The notes under the pieces are model-generated. The model was not told where the DNA came from, ran no database searches, and worked only from the letters and a program-made list of their open reading frames with translations. Shown piece after piece: positions 56,750-64,000 of a stretch of 64,000 bases of DNA (positions are counted from its first letter, which is position 1; each line of letters opens with the position of its first letter). Position numbers and translations under genes: made by a program. This DNA comes from Cellulomonas fengjieae (GTDB lineage: Bacteria > Actinomycetota > Actinomycetes > Actinomycetales > Cellulomonadaceae). The stretch lies in contig NZ_CP074404.1 of the NCBI RefSeq assembly GCF_018388465.1, positions 868,001 through 932,000 on the forward strand. The letters run 5' to 3'.

Positions 56750-58261
56750 ATGGTCAACGAGGACCCGCCCCTGCTCCAGATGCGCGGAATCATCAAGCAG
56801 TTCCCGGGTGCCCGGGCGCTGGACGGCGTCGACCTGGACGTCCGCGCCGGCGAGGTGCACTGTCTGCTCGGCCAGAACGGCGCGGGCAAGTCGACGCTGA
56901 TCAAGATCCTCGCGGGCGCCCACCAGCCGACCGAGGGCCAGATCCTCCTCGACGACCGGCCGGTCACGCTCACCCACCCGGTCGCGGGCCTGGCGCTCGG
57001 CATCGCGACGATGTACCAGGAGCTCGACGTCGTCGACGGCCTGTCCGTGGCCGAGAACGTCTACCTGGGCCACGAGCTGGCCAGCGCGGGCTTCTCCCGG
57101 CGTCGGGCCGCCACTGCCCGGACCCGGGAGATCCTCACGCGGCTGGGTCACGGCGACCTGTCCCCGCACCGCGAGGTGGGCAGGCTGTCCGCCGCCGGCA
57201 AGCAGATCGTCAGCATGGCGCGCGCCCTGTCGCACGACGCCCGGGTGATCGTCATGGACGAGCCGTCCGCCGTCCTCGACGTCGAGGAGGTCCGCAACCT
57301 CTTCCGCGTGGTCCGCGAGCTCACGGCGTCGGGCGTCGCCGTCGTCTACATCTCCCACCGTCTCGACGAGATCCGGCAGATCGGCGACCGGATCACGGTG
57401 CTCAAGGACGGCCGCACGGTCGCGACCGGTCTGCCCGCGAGCACCCCGACGGCGGAGCTCATCCGGCTCATGACCGGCCGCACCGTCGAGTACGCGATCC
57501 CGCCGCGCCCCGCGCTCCCGCCGGACGCCCCGACCGTGCTCCGGCTCGACGGGCTCACGCTGCGCGGGGCGTTCCACGACGTCTCGTTCGACGTCCGCGC
57601 CGGGGAGGTGGTCGGCCTCGCCGGTCTCGTCGGCTCGGGCCGCACCGAGATCCTCGAGACGGTGTTCGGGGCGCGCCGGGCCACCGGCGGTGCCGTGCAC
57701 GTGGACGAGCGTCGGCTGCGGGCCGGCTCGGTGAGCGACGCGGTCGCGGCCGGGATCGGGCTGTGCCCCGAGGAGCGCAAGAGCCAGGGCCTCCTCCTCG
57801 ACGAGCCCGTGTACCGCAACATCACGCTGTCGACGTTCGCGCGGACGGCGACCGCGTCGTTCCTGGACGAGGGCGCCGAGCGCCGGGTGGCGCGCGAGCA
57901 GATCGACGCGCTCGACGTCCGGCCGTCCGACCCCGACCGCAGCGCCCGCACGCTGTCCGGCGGCAACCAGCAGAAGGTCCTGCTCGCGCGCTGGCTCGTG
58001 CACGGCTGCCGCGTGCTCCTGCTCGACGAGCCGACCCGCGGCGTCGACGTCGGCGCGCGCGCCGAGATCTACGGCCTCATCGCCGACCTCGCCGCGCAGG
58101 GCGTCGCCGTCGTGGTGGTCTCCAGCGACATCCCGGAGGTGATCGGGCTCGCCGACCGCGTCCTGGTCGTCTCCGAGGGGCGGGTGGTCCACGACGGACC
58201 GGCGTCCGGCATCGACGAGCACCGCGTGCTCGACCTCGTGATGGAAGGAAGTGCCGCGTGA
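56750..58261 (+). CDS. Sugar ABC transporter ATP-binding protein (RbsA/XylG type)
   Basis: This 503-residue CUT2-class ATPase has two nucleotide-binding halves. The first has Walker A GQNGAGKSTLIKIL and Walker B ARVIVMDEPSAVLD; the second has a degenerate Walker A (GLVGSGRTEILE) and the signature LSGGNQQKVLLARW, the usual asymmetry of this class. It energises uptake of a monosaccharide such as ribose, xylose, galactose or inositol. ATG 56750 is 8 bases from the -10, with no ribosome site. The permease starts in its stop codon. Confidence 0.94.
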   Translation: MVNEDPPLLQMRGIIKQFPGARALDGVDLDVRAGEVHCLLGQNGAGKSTLIKILAGAHQPTEGQILLDDRPVTLTHPVAGLALGIATMYQELDVVDGLSVAENVYLGHELASAGFSRRRAATARTREILTRLGHGDLSPHREVGRLSAAGKQIVSMARALSHDARVIVMDEPSAVLDVEEVRNLFRVVRELTASGVAVVYISHRLDEIRQIGDRITVLKDGRTVATGLPASTPTAELIRLMTGRTVEYAIPPRPALPPDAPTVLRLDGLTLRGAFHDVSFDVRAGEVVGLAGLVGSGRTEILETVFGARRATGGAVHVDERRLRAGSVSDAVAAGIGLCPEERKSQGLLLDEPVYRNITLSTFARTATASFLDEGAERRVAREQIDALDVRPSDPDRSARTLSGGNQQKVLLARWLVHGCRVLLLDEPTRGVDVGARAEIYGLIADLAAQGVAVVVVSSDIPEVIGLADRVLVVSEGRVVHDGPASGIDEHRVLDLVMEGSAA

Positions 58262-59310
58262 GCGAGCAGGACGTGACGGTCCCGGCCGCCGACGAGTCCG
58301 CCCGGGTCGAGCAGGTCGCCCAGGCCGACGAGAAGCGCCGGACGGGCGGACTCCTCAAGGGAGCGGCCGGCCGCAACCTCGGCCTGGTCATCGCGCTGGT
58401 GGCGCTGTGCGTCTTCGGCGTGGCCACGGCCGGGGAGCGGTTCGCCAGCCTCGACAACGTGCTCACCATCCTGCGGCTGGCGTCCGTGATCGGCGTGCTG
58501 AGCATCGGCATGACGTTCGTGATCACCGGCGGCGGCATCGACCTGTCCGTCGGCTCGGTCGTCGGCCTCGCGTCGGTGTGGGCCACCACCGTCGCCACCC
58601 AGACCATGGCCGAGGACGTCCACTGGATGGTCATGGTGCTGTGCGCGCTCGGCGTCGGGCTCGGCGCGGGCGTGATCAACGGCGTGCTCATCGCCTACGG
58701 GAAGGTCGTGGCGTTCATCGCGACGCTCGCCATGCTGGTCGCTGCCCGTGGCCTGGCGGAGATCATCGCCGACCGGCAGACGCAGATCGTCCGGGTGGAC
58801 GGCTTCCTCGACGTGGTCCGCTCGTCCCCGCTCGGCCTGCCGATGCTGGTGTGGATCTTCGCCCTGGTGGCCGTCGCGGGCTGGCTCCTGCTCAACCGGA
58901 CGACGTTCGGCCGGCGGACCATCGCCGTCGGCGGCAACCCCGAGGCAGCCCGGCTGGCGGGCATCAAGGTCAAGCGCCACACCATGTACCTGTACGCGCT
59001 GGCGGGGCTCACGGCCGGCATCGGCGGCGTGATGATGCTCGGCCGCACGACGGCCGGCAGCTCCACCAACGGCCAGCTCTACGAGCTCGACGCCATCGCC
59101 GCCGTGGTCGTCGGCGGAACCCTGCTGATCGGCGGCCGCGGCACCATCGTCGGCACCGTCCTGGGCGTCCTGATCTTCTCGACGCTCACCAACGTGTTCA
59201 CGCAGAACAACCTGTCGATCTCGGCACAGGCCATCGCCAAGGGCGTGATCATCGTCGTCGCCGTGCTGCTCCAGCAGCGCATCGCCGAGCGCTCCCGTGC
59301 CGGAACCTGA
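58258..59310 (+). CDS. Sugar ABC transporter permease (RbsC/XylH type)
   Basis: This 350-residue CUT2 permease has about ten predicted helices and the signature segment GMTFVITGGGIDLSVGSVVGLASVWATTVATQ, with GNPEAARLAGIKVKRHTMYLYALAGLTAGIGGVMMLGRT. The first 40 residues are polar and cytoplasmic. GTG 58258 overlaps the ATPase stop (GTGA). It is the second gene of the importer operon, followed by the binding protein 46 bases later. Confidence 0.94.
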   Translation: MSEQDVTVPAADESARVEQVAQADEKRRTGGLLKGAAGRNLGLVIALVALCVFGVATAGERFASLDNVLTILRLASVIGVLSIGMTFVITGGGIDLSVGSVVGLASVWATTVATQTMAEDVHWMVMVLCALGVGLGAGVINGVLIAYGKVVAFIATLAMLVAARGLAEIIADRQTQIVRVDGFLDVVRSSPLGLPMLVWIFALVAVAGWLLLNRTTFGRRTIAVGGNPEAARLAGIKVKRHTMYLYALAGLTAGIGGVMMLGRTTAGSSTNGQLYELDAIAAVVVGGTLLIGGRGTIVGTVLGVLIFSTLTNVFTQNNLSISAQAIAKGVIIVVAVLLQQRIAERSRAGT

Positions 59311-59356
59311 CCCAGCCCCGCCCCTGCTGTTGCCCGCCCGATCAAGGAGGATCGTC

Positions 59357-60412
59357 ATGTCCGGACCCGCCCTCTCCCGGCCCCGTCGAGGCTGGATCGC
59401 CGCCGCCGGCACCGCCGCCGCGCTCGCGCTCGTCGTCGGCTGCACGTCCAACACCCCCGAGGAGGAGGAGGCCCCGCAGGCCGCCCCCGCGGCCGCCACG
59501 GGCAACGACGAGTCCGGCGAGAAGGTCGTCATCGGCTTCTCCGCCCCGGCGGCCGACCACGGCTGGATGGGTTCGATCACCAAGTCCGCCGTCGCCGAGG
59601 CCGGGAAGTACGACGACGTCGAGCTGGTGCAGGCCGAGGCGACCAACGACGTCAACCTGCAGATCAGCCAGGTCGAGCAGTTCATCAACGACGGCGTCGA
59701 CGCCATCGTGCTGCTGCCGTTCGACGGCGCGGCGCTCACGGAGGTGGCGATCGAGGCCATGCAGGCGGGGATCGTCGTCGTCAACGTCGACCGCGAGTTC
59801 GAGGACCCCGACGCCGCGCGGACCACCGTGCTCGGCGACAACTACGGCATGGGCGTGAGCGCGGGCGCGTACATCTGCGGCGAGGTGGGCGGCAACCCGG
59901 ACGCCAAGGTGGCGGAGATCGCCGGCATCGACTCGCTGCCGCTGACCCAGGACCGCAGCCAGGGGTTCGAGGACGCGCTCGCGGCCTGCGGCCTGTCGGT
60001 GAGCAACCGCGTGGCGGCCGACTTCACGGTCCAGGGCGGCGAGTCCGCCGCGGCCAACCTGCTGCAGGCGGCGCCCGAGCTCGACGCCATCTGGAACCAC
60101 GACGACGACCAGGGCGTGGGCGTGCTGGCCGCGATCGAGAACGCGGGCCGCGACGAGTTCATCATGGTCGGGGGTGCCGGCTCGAAGAACGTCATGGAGG
60201 CCATCCAGGCGGACGACTCCGTGCTCAAGGCGACCGTCGTCTACCCGTCCACCCAGGCGGCCGACGGCATCAAGCTGGCCCGGCTGCTGGTGCAGGGCAA
60301 GTCGATGAGCGACCTGGTCGAGGTCGAGGTGCCGCGCACGGTCCAGCTGTACGCGCCCGTGGTGACCAAGGAGAACGTCGACCAGTACCTGCCGACCGCC
60401 TTCGAGTCCTGA
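59357..60412 (+). CDS. Sugar ABC transporter substrate-binding lipoprotein (RbsB type)
   Basis: This 351-residue lipoprotein has a signal GWIAAAGTAAALALVVGC with the lipidated cysteine at 29, an acidic linker EEEEAPQ and a periplasmic-binding-protein type 1 domain (IGFSAPAADHGWMGSITKSAVAEA, DAIVLLPFDGAALTEVAIEAMQAGIVVVNVDREF). The ligand is a monosaccharide or polyol; the exact one cannot be read from the sequence. ATG 59357 follows a full AAGGAGG at 59344-59350. A strong hairpin follows at 60437-60471. Confidence 0.93.
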   Translation: MSGPALSRPRRGWIAAAGTAAALALVVGCTSNTPEEEEAPQAAPAAATGNDESGEKVVIGFSAPAADHGWMGSITKSAVAEAGKYDDVELVQAEATNDVNLQISQVEQFINDGVDAIVLLPFDGAALTEVAIEAMQAGIVVVNVDREFEDPDAARTTVLGDNYGMGVSAGAYICGEVGGNPDAKVAEIAGIDSLPLTQDRSQGFEDALAACGLSVSNRVAADFTVQGGESAAANLLQAAPELDAIWNHDDDQGVGVLAAIENAGRDEFIMVGGAGSKNVMEAIQADDSVLKATVVYPSTQAADGIKLARLLVQGKSMSDLVEVEVPRTVQLYAPVVTKENVDQYLPTAFES

Positions 60413-60436
60413 CACCGACACCTGACCCATCGCACG

Positions 60437-60471
60437 GCCGGGCGGGCCGCCGCGTACGCGGCCCGCCCGGC
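60437..60471 (+). terminator. Hairpin after the binding-protein gene
   Basis: GCCGGGCGGGCCGC pairs perfectly with GCGGCCCGCCCGGC around CGCGTAC, a 14-bp stem with no T-run. It may be a partial terminator or an mRNA-stabilising end that raises binding protein relative to the downstream enzymes. Confidence 0.6.
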
Positions 60472-60510
60472 ACATCGGCCATCCCGCGCGGGTGACCTGG
60501 AGGAGGAACC

Positions 60511-61686
60511 GTGACAGCAGCAGTCCCACGCCTGGGCGTCGGCATGGTCGGGTACGCGTTCATGGGGGCCGCGCACTCGCAGGCCTGGCGCAACGCGCCC
60601 CGGTTCTTCGACCTGCCGATGCGGCCCGACATGGCCGCCGTCGCGGGGCGGGACGCGGCCGCCGTGCAGGCCGCGGCCGTCAGGCTGGGCTGGTCGAGCA
60701 CCGAGACCGACTGGAAGGCGCTGGTCAGCCGCGACGACATCGACCTGGTCGACATCTGCACGCCGGGAGACACGCACGCCGAGATCGCGATCACCGCGCT
60801 GGAGGCCGGCAAGCACGTGCTGTGCGAGAAGCCCCTGGCCAACTCGGTCGAGGAGGCCGAGGCGATGGTCCGGGCGGCGCAGGCCGCCGACGGGCTCGCG
60901 ATGGTGGGGTTCACGTACCGGCGGGTCCCCGCGATCCAGCTGGCCCGCACGCTCGTCGCCGACGGCCGGATCGGCACCGTCCGGCACGTGCGCGCGCAGT
61001 ACCTGCAGGACTGGATCGCGGACCCGCAGGCGCCGTTGTCGTGGCGGCTGGACAAGCAGAAGGCCGGTTCGGGGGCCCTCGGCGACATCGGTGCGCACAT
61101 CGTCGACCTCGCCCAGTTCGTGACGGGGGAGGCGGTGACCGGGGTCTCGGCGATCCTGGAGACGTTCGTGCGGGAGCGACCGGTCGCCTCCGAGCACTCG
61201 GGGCTGCGCGGCACCGCGGGCGCGCAGACCGGTCCGGTGACCGTGGACGACGCCGCGATCTTCCTCGGCCGGATGTCCGGCGGCGGGCTCGCCACGTTCG
61301 AGGCGACCCGGTTCGCGTGGGGGCGCAAGAACGCGATCCGCCTGGAGATCAACGGCTCCGCGGGCTCGCTCGCGTTCGACTTCGAGGACATGAACGTCCT
61401 GCACTTCTTCGACGCGACGCAGCCGGCGGTCGAGGCGGGGTTCCGCCGGATCGTCGTGACCGAGCCGGAGCACCCCTACATCGCGGCGTGGTGGCCGGCG
61501 GGGCACGGGCTCGGCTACGAGCACGCGTTCACGCACCAGGCGGTGGACCTCGTCACCGCGATCGCCGAGCACCGCCAGCCGGTGCCGAGCTTCGCCGACG
61601 GGCTCGTGGTGCAGCGCGTGCTCGCCGCGGTCGAGCAGTCGGCGGCCGACGACAGCAGGTGGACCCCCGTGCAGAAGGAGAGCTGA
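60511..61686 (+). CDS. Gfo/Idh/MocA family oxidoreductase
   Basis: This 391-residue NAD(P)-dependent dehydrogenase has the Rossmann motif [19 protein letters not shown], the conserved [14 protein letters not shown] and a C-terminal alpha/beta domain containing [19 protein letters not shown]. The family oxidises sugars, inositol or glycosides, often to 3-keto products. GTG 60511 follows GGAGGAGGAA by about 4 bases. It is followed 2 bases later by a TIM-barrel isomerase, so the two act in one pathway fed by the importer upstream. Confidence 0.92.
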   Translation: MTAAVPRLGVGMVGYAFMGAAHSQAWRNAPRFFDLPMRPDMAAVAGRDAAAVQAAAVRLGWSSTETDWKALVSRDDIDLVDICTPGDTHAEIAITALEAGKHVLCEKPLANSVEEAEAMVRAAQAADGLAMVGFTYRRVPAIQLARTLVADGRIGTVRHVRAQYLQDWIADPQAPLSWRLDKQKAGSGALGDIGAHIVDLAQFVTGEAVTGVSAILETFVRERPVASEHSGLRGTAGAQTGPVTVDDAAIFLGRMSGGGLATFEATRFAWGRKNAIRLEINGSAGSLAFDFEDMNVLHFFDATQPAVEAGFRRIVVTEPEHPYIAAWWPAGHGLGYEHAFTHQAVDLVTAIAEHRQPVPSFADGLVVQRVLAAVEQSAADDSRWTPVQKES

Positions 61687-61688
61687 CC

Positions 61689-62690
61689 ATGGCGCGACCG
61701 ATCACCCTGTTCACCGGCCAGTGGGCCGACCTGCCCCTCGAAGAGGTCGCGCGCCTGGCCGCCGGCTGGGGCTACGACGGCCTCGAGATCGCGTGCTGGG
61801 GCGACCACCTGGACCCGTGGCGCTGGGACGACGACGAGTACGTCGCCGGCAAGCGGGCGCTGCTCGACGAGTACGGGCTCGAGGTCTACGCGATCTCCAA
61901 CCACCTCAAGGGACAGGCGGTCTGCGACGACCCCATCGACCAGCGGCACCGCGACATCCTGCCCGACGTCGTCTGGGGCGACGGCGACCCGGAGGGCGTC
62001 CGGCAGCGCGCCGCCGAGGAGATGAAGCACACCGCGCGGATGGCCGCCAAGCTCGGCGTGCAGACGGTCGTGGGCTTCACCGGCTCGAGCATCTGGAAGT
62101 ACGTCGCCATGTTCCCGCCCGTCTCGCAGGCGGCCGTCGACGCGGGCTACCAGGACTTCGCGAGGCGGTGGAACCCGATCCTCGACGTGTTCGACGAGGT
62201 CGGGGTGCGGTTCGCGCACGAGGTGCACCCGAGCGAGATCGCGTACGACTACTGGACGACCGTGCGGACCCTCGAGGCGATCGGGCACCGGGAGGCGTTC
62301 GGGCTGAACTGGGACCCCAGCCACTTCATCTGGCAGCAGCTGGACCCGGTCGACTTCATCCTCGAGTTCGCCGACCGGATCTACCACGTGGACTGCAAGG
62401 ACGTGAAGCTGCGGCTCGGCAACGGGCGCAACGGCCGGCTCGGCTCGCACCTGGCGTGGGCGGACCTGCGACGCGGGTGGGACTTCGTGTCCACGGGCCG
62501 GGGTGACGTGCCCTGGGAGGCGTCGTTCCGGGCGCTCAGCTCCATCGGCTACGACGGGCCCATCTCCGTGGAGTGGGAGGACGCGGGGATGGACCGGCTG
62601 CTGGGGGCGCCCGAGGCGCTGGAGTTCGTGCGGCGCAACGCCTTCGACCCGCCCACGGCGGCGTTCGACGCGGCGTTCAGCACGCGCTGA
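61689..62690 (+). CDS. Sugar phosphate isomerase/epimerase (AP-endonuclease-like TIM barrel)
   Basis: This 333-residue protein has the xylose-isomerase-like TIM barrel: [74 protein letters not shown] and [11 protein letters not shown], with the metal-binding E, D, H and E residues of the family. Members isomerise, epimerise or cleave sugars, inosose or 3-keto-glycosides. The ATG lies 2 bases after the dehydrogenase stop. It ends the sugar operon. Confidence 0.92.
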   Translation: MARPITLFTGQWADLPLEEVARLAAGWGYDGLEIACWGDHLDPWRWDDDEYVAGKRALLDEYGLEVYAISNHLKGQAVCDDPIDQRHRDILPDVVWGDGDPEGVRQRAAEEMKHTARMAAKLGVQTVVGFTGSSIWKYVAMFPPVSQAAVDAGYQDFARRWNPILDVFDEVGVRFAHEVHPSEIAYDYWTTVRTLEAIGHREAFGLNWDPSHFIWQQLDPVDFILEFADRIYHVDCKDVKLRLGNGRNGRLGSHLAWADLRRGWDFVSTGRGDVPWEASFRALSSIGYDGPISVEWEDAGMDRLLGAPEALEFVRRNAFDPPTAAFDAAFSTR

Positions 62691-62791
62691 CGGCTCGCCG
62701 GCGAGGAAGTCGCGGCTGCCGCCCGGGGTCGGGATCCTCCCGGTTCGTCCTGTGCCAGGACACGCGCAGCCCGGCGGCGGATACTGGGGCG

Positions 62792-63205
62792 ATGATCTCG
62801 CTCGCGCGTGCTCAGGAGCTGCAGGCCGCCGGTCTGCGCTGGCAGCCGGCGCCCGGAGACCGGTTCGCGCTCCGGACGCTCGAGGACCAGGTGTTCACCA
62901 TCTCGGACATGGTGGTGGAGCCGCACGACTACCCGACCGGCACGGTGCTGGGCTTCAACGGCACCACCGAGTGGGCCCTGGACTCGGTCGCGCAGGAGGA
63001 CGCCGTCTGGCTCCCGCGCGAGGACCAGCTGCGCGACCTGCTCGGCGGCACGTTCCGCAGCCTGGCGCGTTCGACGGACGGGCAGTACGCGGTGCTCATC
63101 GAGTACGCGGGCCGACCCGAGCGGCTGTTCACGGCCGACGCCCCCGAGGACGCGTACGCGCAGGCGCTCCTGGCCCTGGTCACGGCGGCGGTCGGCCGCG
63201 TGTAA
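62792..63205 (+). CDS. Conserved actinobacterial protein of unknown function
   Basis: This 137-residue protein reads LARAQELQAAGLRWQPAPGDRFALR, then FTISDMVVEPHDYPTGTVLGFNGTTEWALDSVAQEDAVWLPREDQLRDLL. It is a single small soluble domain. From memory, relatives in actinobacteria are sometimes labelled pilus assembly protein CpaE, but it has no P-loop and no CpaE feature. ATG 62792 lies 6 bases after GATACT (62780-62785) with no ribosome site, suggesting a leaderless transcript. Confidence 0.78.
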   Translation: MISLARAQELQAAGLRWQPAPGDRFALRTLEDQVFTISDMVVEPHDYPTGTVLGFNGTTEWALDSVAQEDAVWLPREDQLRDLLGGTFRSLARSTDGQYAVLIEYAGRPERLFTADAPEDAYAQALLALVTAAVGRV

Positions 63206-63243
63206 CGCGCACATCCGGCGCCTCTTTTGCAATGATGCGCGCC

Positions 63244-63816
63244 ATGCCCACACACCTGCGCCACTCCCGCACGGCCGTCGCAGCCCTCACCCTGGCCGCG
63301 GCGGTCGGTCTCGCCGGCTGCACCGCACCGGACGACGACCCCGAGCCGACCGCGCCCGCCTCGGCATCCGCCCCGGCCACGCCCTCCGCGGAGCCCAGCG
63401 CCTCGCCGTCCGAGGCGGCCGTCGAGCCGGTGGTGGTCACGCTTCCCCGGGAACGCGGGACGGTGGACGTCGCGGTCCGCTCCCTGGTGCTCGACGAGAA
63501 CGGCACGACCATGACGCTGCGCGTCGACTTCACGCCGCACCTGGTGAAGGCCGACGACGCGATGACCCTGTCCGCGATCAACAGCTACTTCTTCATCTTC
63601 CCCGAGCTGCTCGACCGTCAGCACCTCAAGCGCTACTCGGTGATCGAGGGCGAGGGGACGCAGGACTGGCTGACCAACAAGGACGCCAGGACGGGCAACG
63701 ACGAGACCCTGTCGTCGTGGTTCGTCTACGCGGCCCCCGAGGACGACGTCGACGAGTTCACGCTGATGATGGACGGCTGGGGGCTCGAGATCCCGGGCGT
63801 CGAGGTGACCGCGTGA
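63244..63816 (+). CDS. Putative lipoprotein
   Basis: This 190-residue protein has a lipoprotein signal (RTAVAALTLAAAVGLAGC, cysteine 26) and a long disordered P/A/S linker to about residue 55. The mature domain (VDVAVRSLVLDENGTTMTLRVDFTPHL...SSWFVYAAPEDDVDEFTLMMDGWG) is probably an immunoglobulin-like beta-sandwich of the extracellular kind. In-frame ATGs at 63232 and 63235 are alternatives. Its stop overlaps the next gene start (GTGA), so they form a pair. Confidence 0.82.
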   Translation: MPTHLRHSRTAVAALTLAAAVGLAGCTAPDDDPEPTAPASASAPATPSAEPSASPSEAAVEPVVVTLPRERGTVDVAVRSLVLDENGTTMTLRVDFTPHLVKADDAMTLSAINSYFFIFPELLDRQHLKRYSVIEGEGTQDWLTNKDARTGNDETLSSWFVYAAPEDDVDEFTLMMDGWGLEIPGVEVTA

Positions 63817-64000
63817 GCGCGGGGGCGATCGCCGTCGCGATGGCGCTGCTGCTCCCGTTCGCGTACGTGGACCGGGAGGACGCTCCCGAGCCGTCGGCCG
63901 AGCGGATCGAGCGCTCCGTCAACGCGTACTCGACCGAGGGCAGCGTGACGGGCGTCGAGGCGCCCGCGTCCACCGGCGGCGGGACGACGCTGACCATCGG
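63813..64000 (+). CDS. Start of an exported protein, cut by the window edge
   Basis: GTG 63813 opens a frame to the window end, giving SAGAIAVAMALLLPFAYVDREDAPEPSAERIERSVNAYSTEGSVTG and a polar continuation. The first 18 residues look like a signal peptide without positive N-terminal charge. It is coupled to the lipoprotein upstream (GTGA). The family cannot be told from 62 residues; OmpA-like proteins with a similar lipoprotein partner are one possibility. Confidence 0.6.
   Translation, partial: MSAGAIAVAMALLLPFAYVDREDAPEPSAERIERSVNAYSTEGSVTGVEAPASTGGGTTLTI

Overview
The window is GC-rich, codon-biased chromosomal DNA of a high-GC Gram-positive actinobacterium. The gene content (F1 ATP synthase end followed by DUF2550 and nucS, the GlgE trehalose-to-glucan pathway, many LacI and ROK sugar regulators, cytoplasmic glycoside hydrolases) and the 16S sequence point to the Micrococcales, most likely Cellulomonadaceae (Cellulomonas or a close relative). 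The genus is my inference and was not searched. I see no prophage, transposon, CRISPR array, tRNA or obvious defence island. The unusual material is regulatory DNA, repeat proteins and decayed genes inside an otherwise ordinary chromosome.

Layout. 1-2148: end of the ATP synthase operon (atpD partial, atpC), DUF2550 protein and the mismatch endonuclease NucS. 2274-6289: nagA, a LacI repressor and a GH1 beta-glucosidase with a likely operator. 6376-8667: a small CxxC protein, two alpha/beta hydrolases and a hypothetical. 8698-11034: a large coiled-coil protein built of 36 unbroken 11-residue repeats (FilP/Scy-like). 11254-14770: a membrane protein, a lipoprotein and a thioredoxin-fold/TPR protein. 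14920-20768: a complete rrn operon (two promoters, 16S, 23S, 5S, terminator). 21029-22018: a patatin-like lipase. 22159-24339: glgB.

24401-34791 looks like a galactomannan-oligosaccharide locus: a LacI-type protein without a DNA-binding domain, a GH2 beta-mannosidase, a GH36 alpha-galactosidase, a three-gene sugar ABC importer and a ROK regulator. The mannosidase and importer promoters share 27 of 30 bases. 34792-39826 is the operon glgE-treS-mak (trehalose to maltose to maltose-1-phosphate to alpha-glucan), each gene overlapping the next by four bases. GlgB and GlgX (42046-44241) complete the pathway from separate places. An FAD dehydrogenase and a GNAT protein lie between.

44332-46129 encodes the electron-transfer flavoprotein (etfB, etfA). 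47734-53696 is a compact forward run: cysteine desulfurase, MnmA (together tRNA 2-thiouridylation), a methionine-synthase-like protein, a small membrane protein and DNA ligase LigA. A 15-bp minisatellite straddles the ligA stop and runs into a tandem GNAT gene. 55122-62690 is a second sugar locus: a broken thuA, a ROK repressor, a ribose/xylose-type ABC importer, a Gfo/Idh/MocA dehydrogenase and a TIM-barrel isomerase, suggesting uptake and oxidation of a sugar or glycoside. The window ends with a small conserved protein, a lipoprotein and the start of a gene that runs off the edge. Several genes start 6-8 bases after a -10-like hexamer, which suggests leaderless transcripts.
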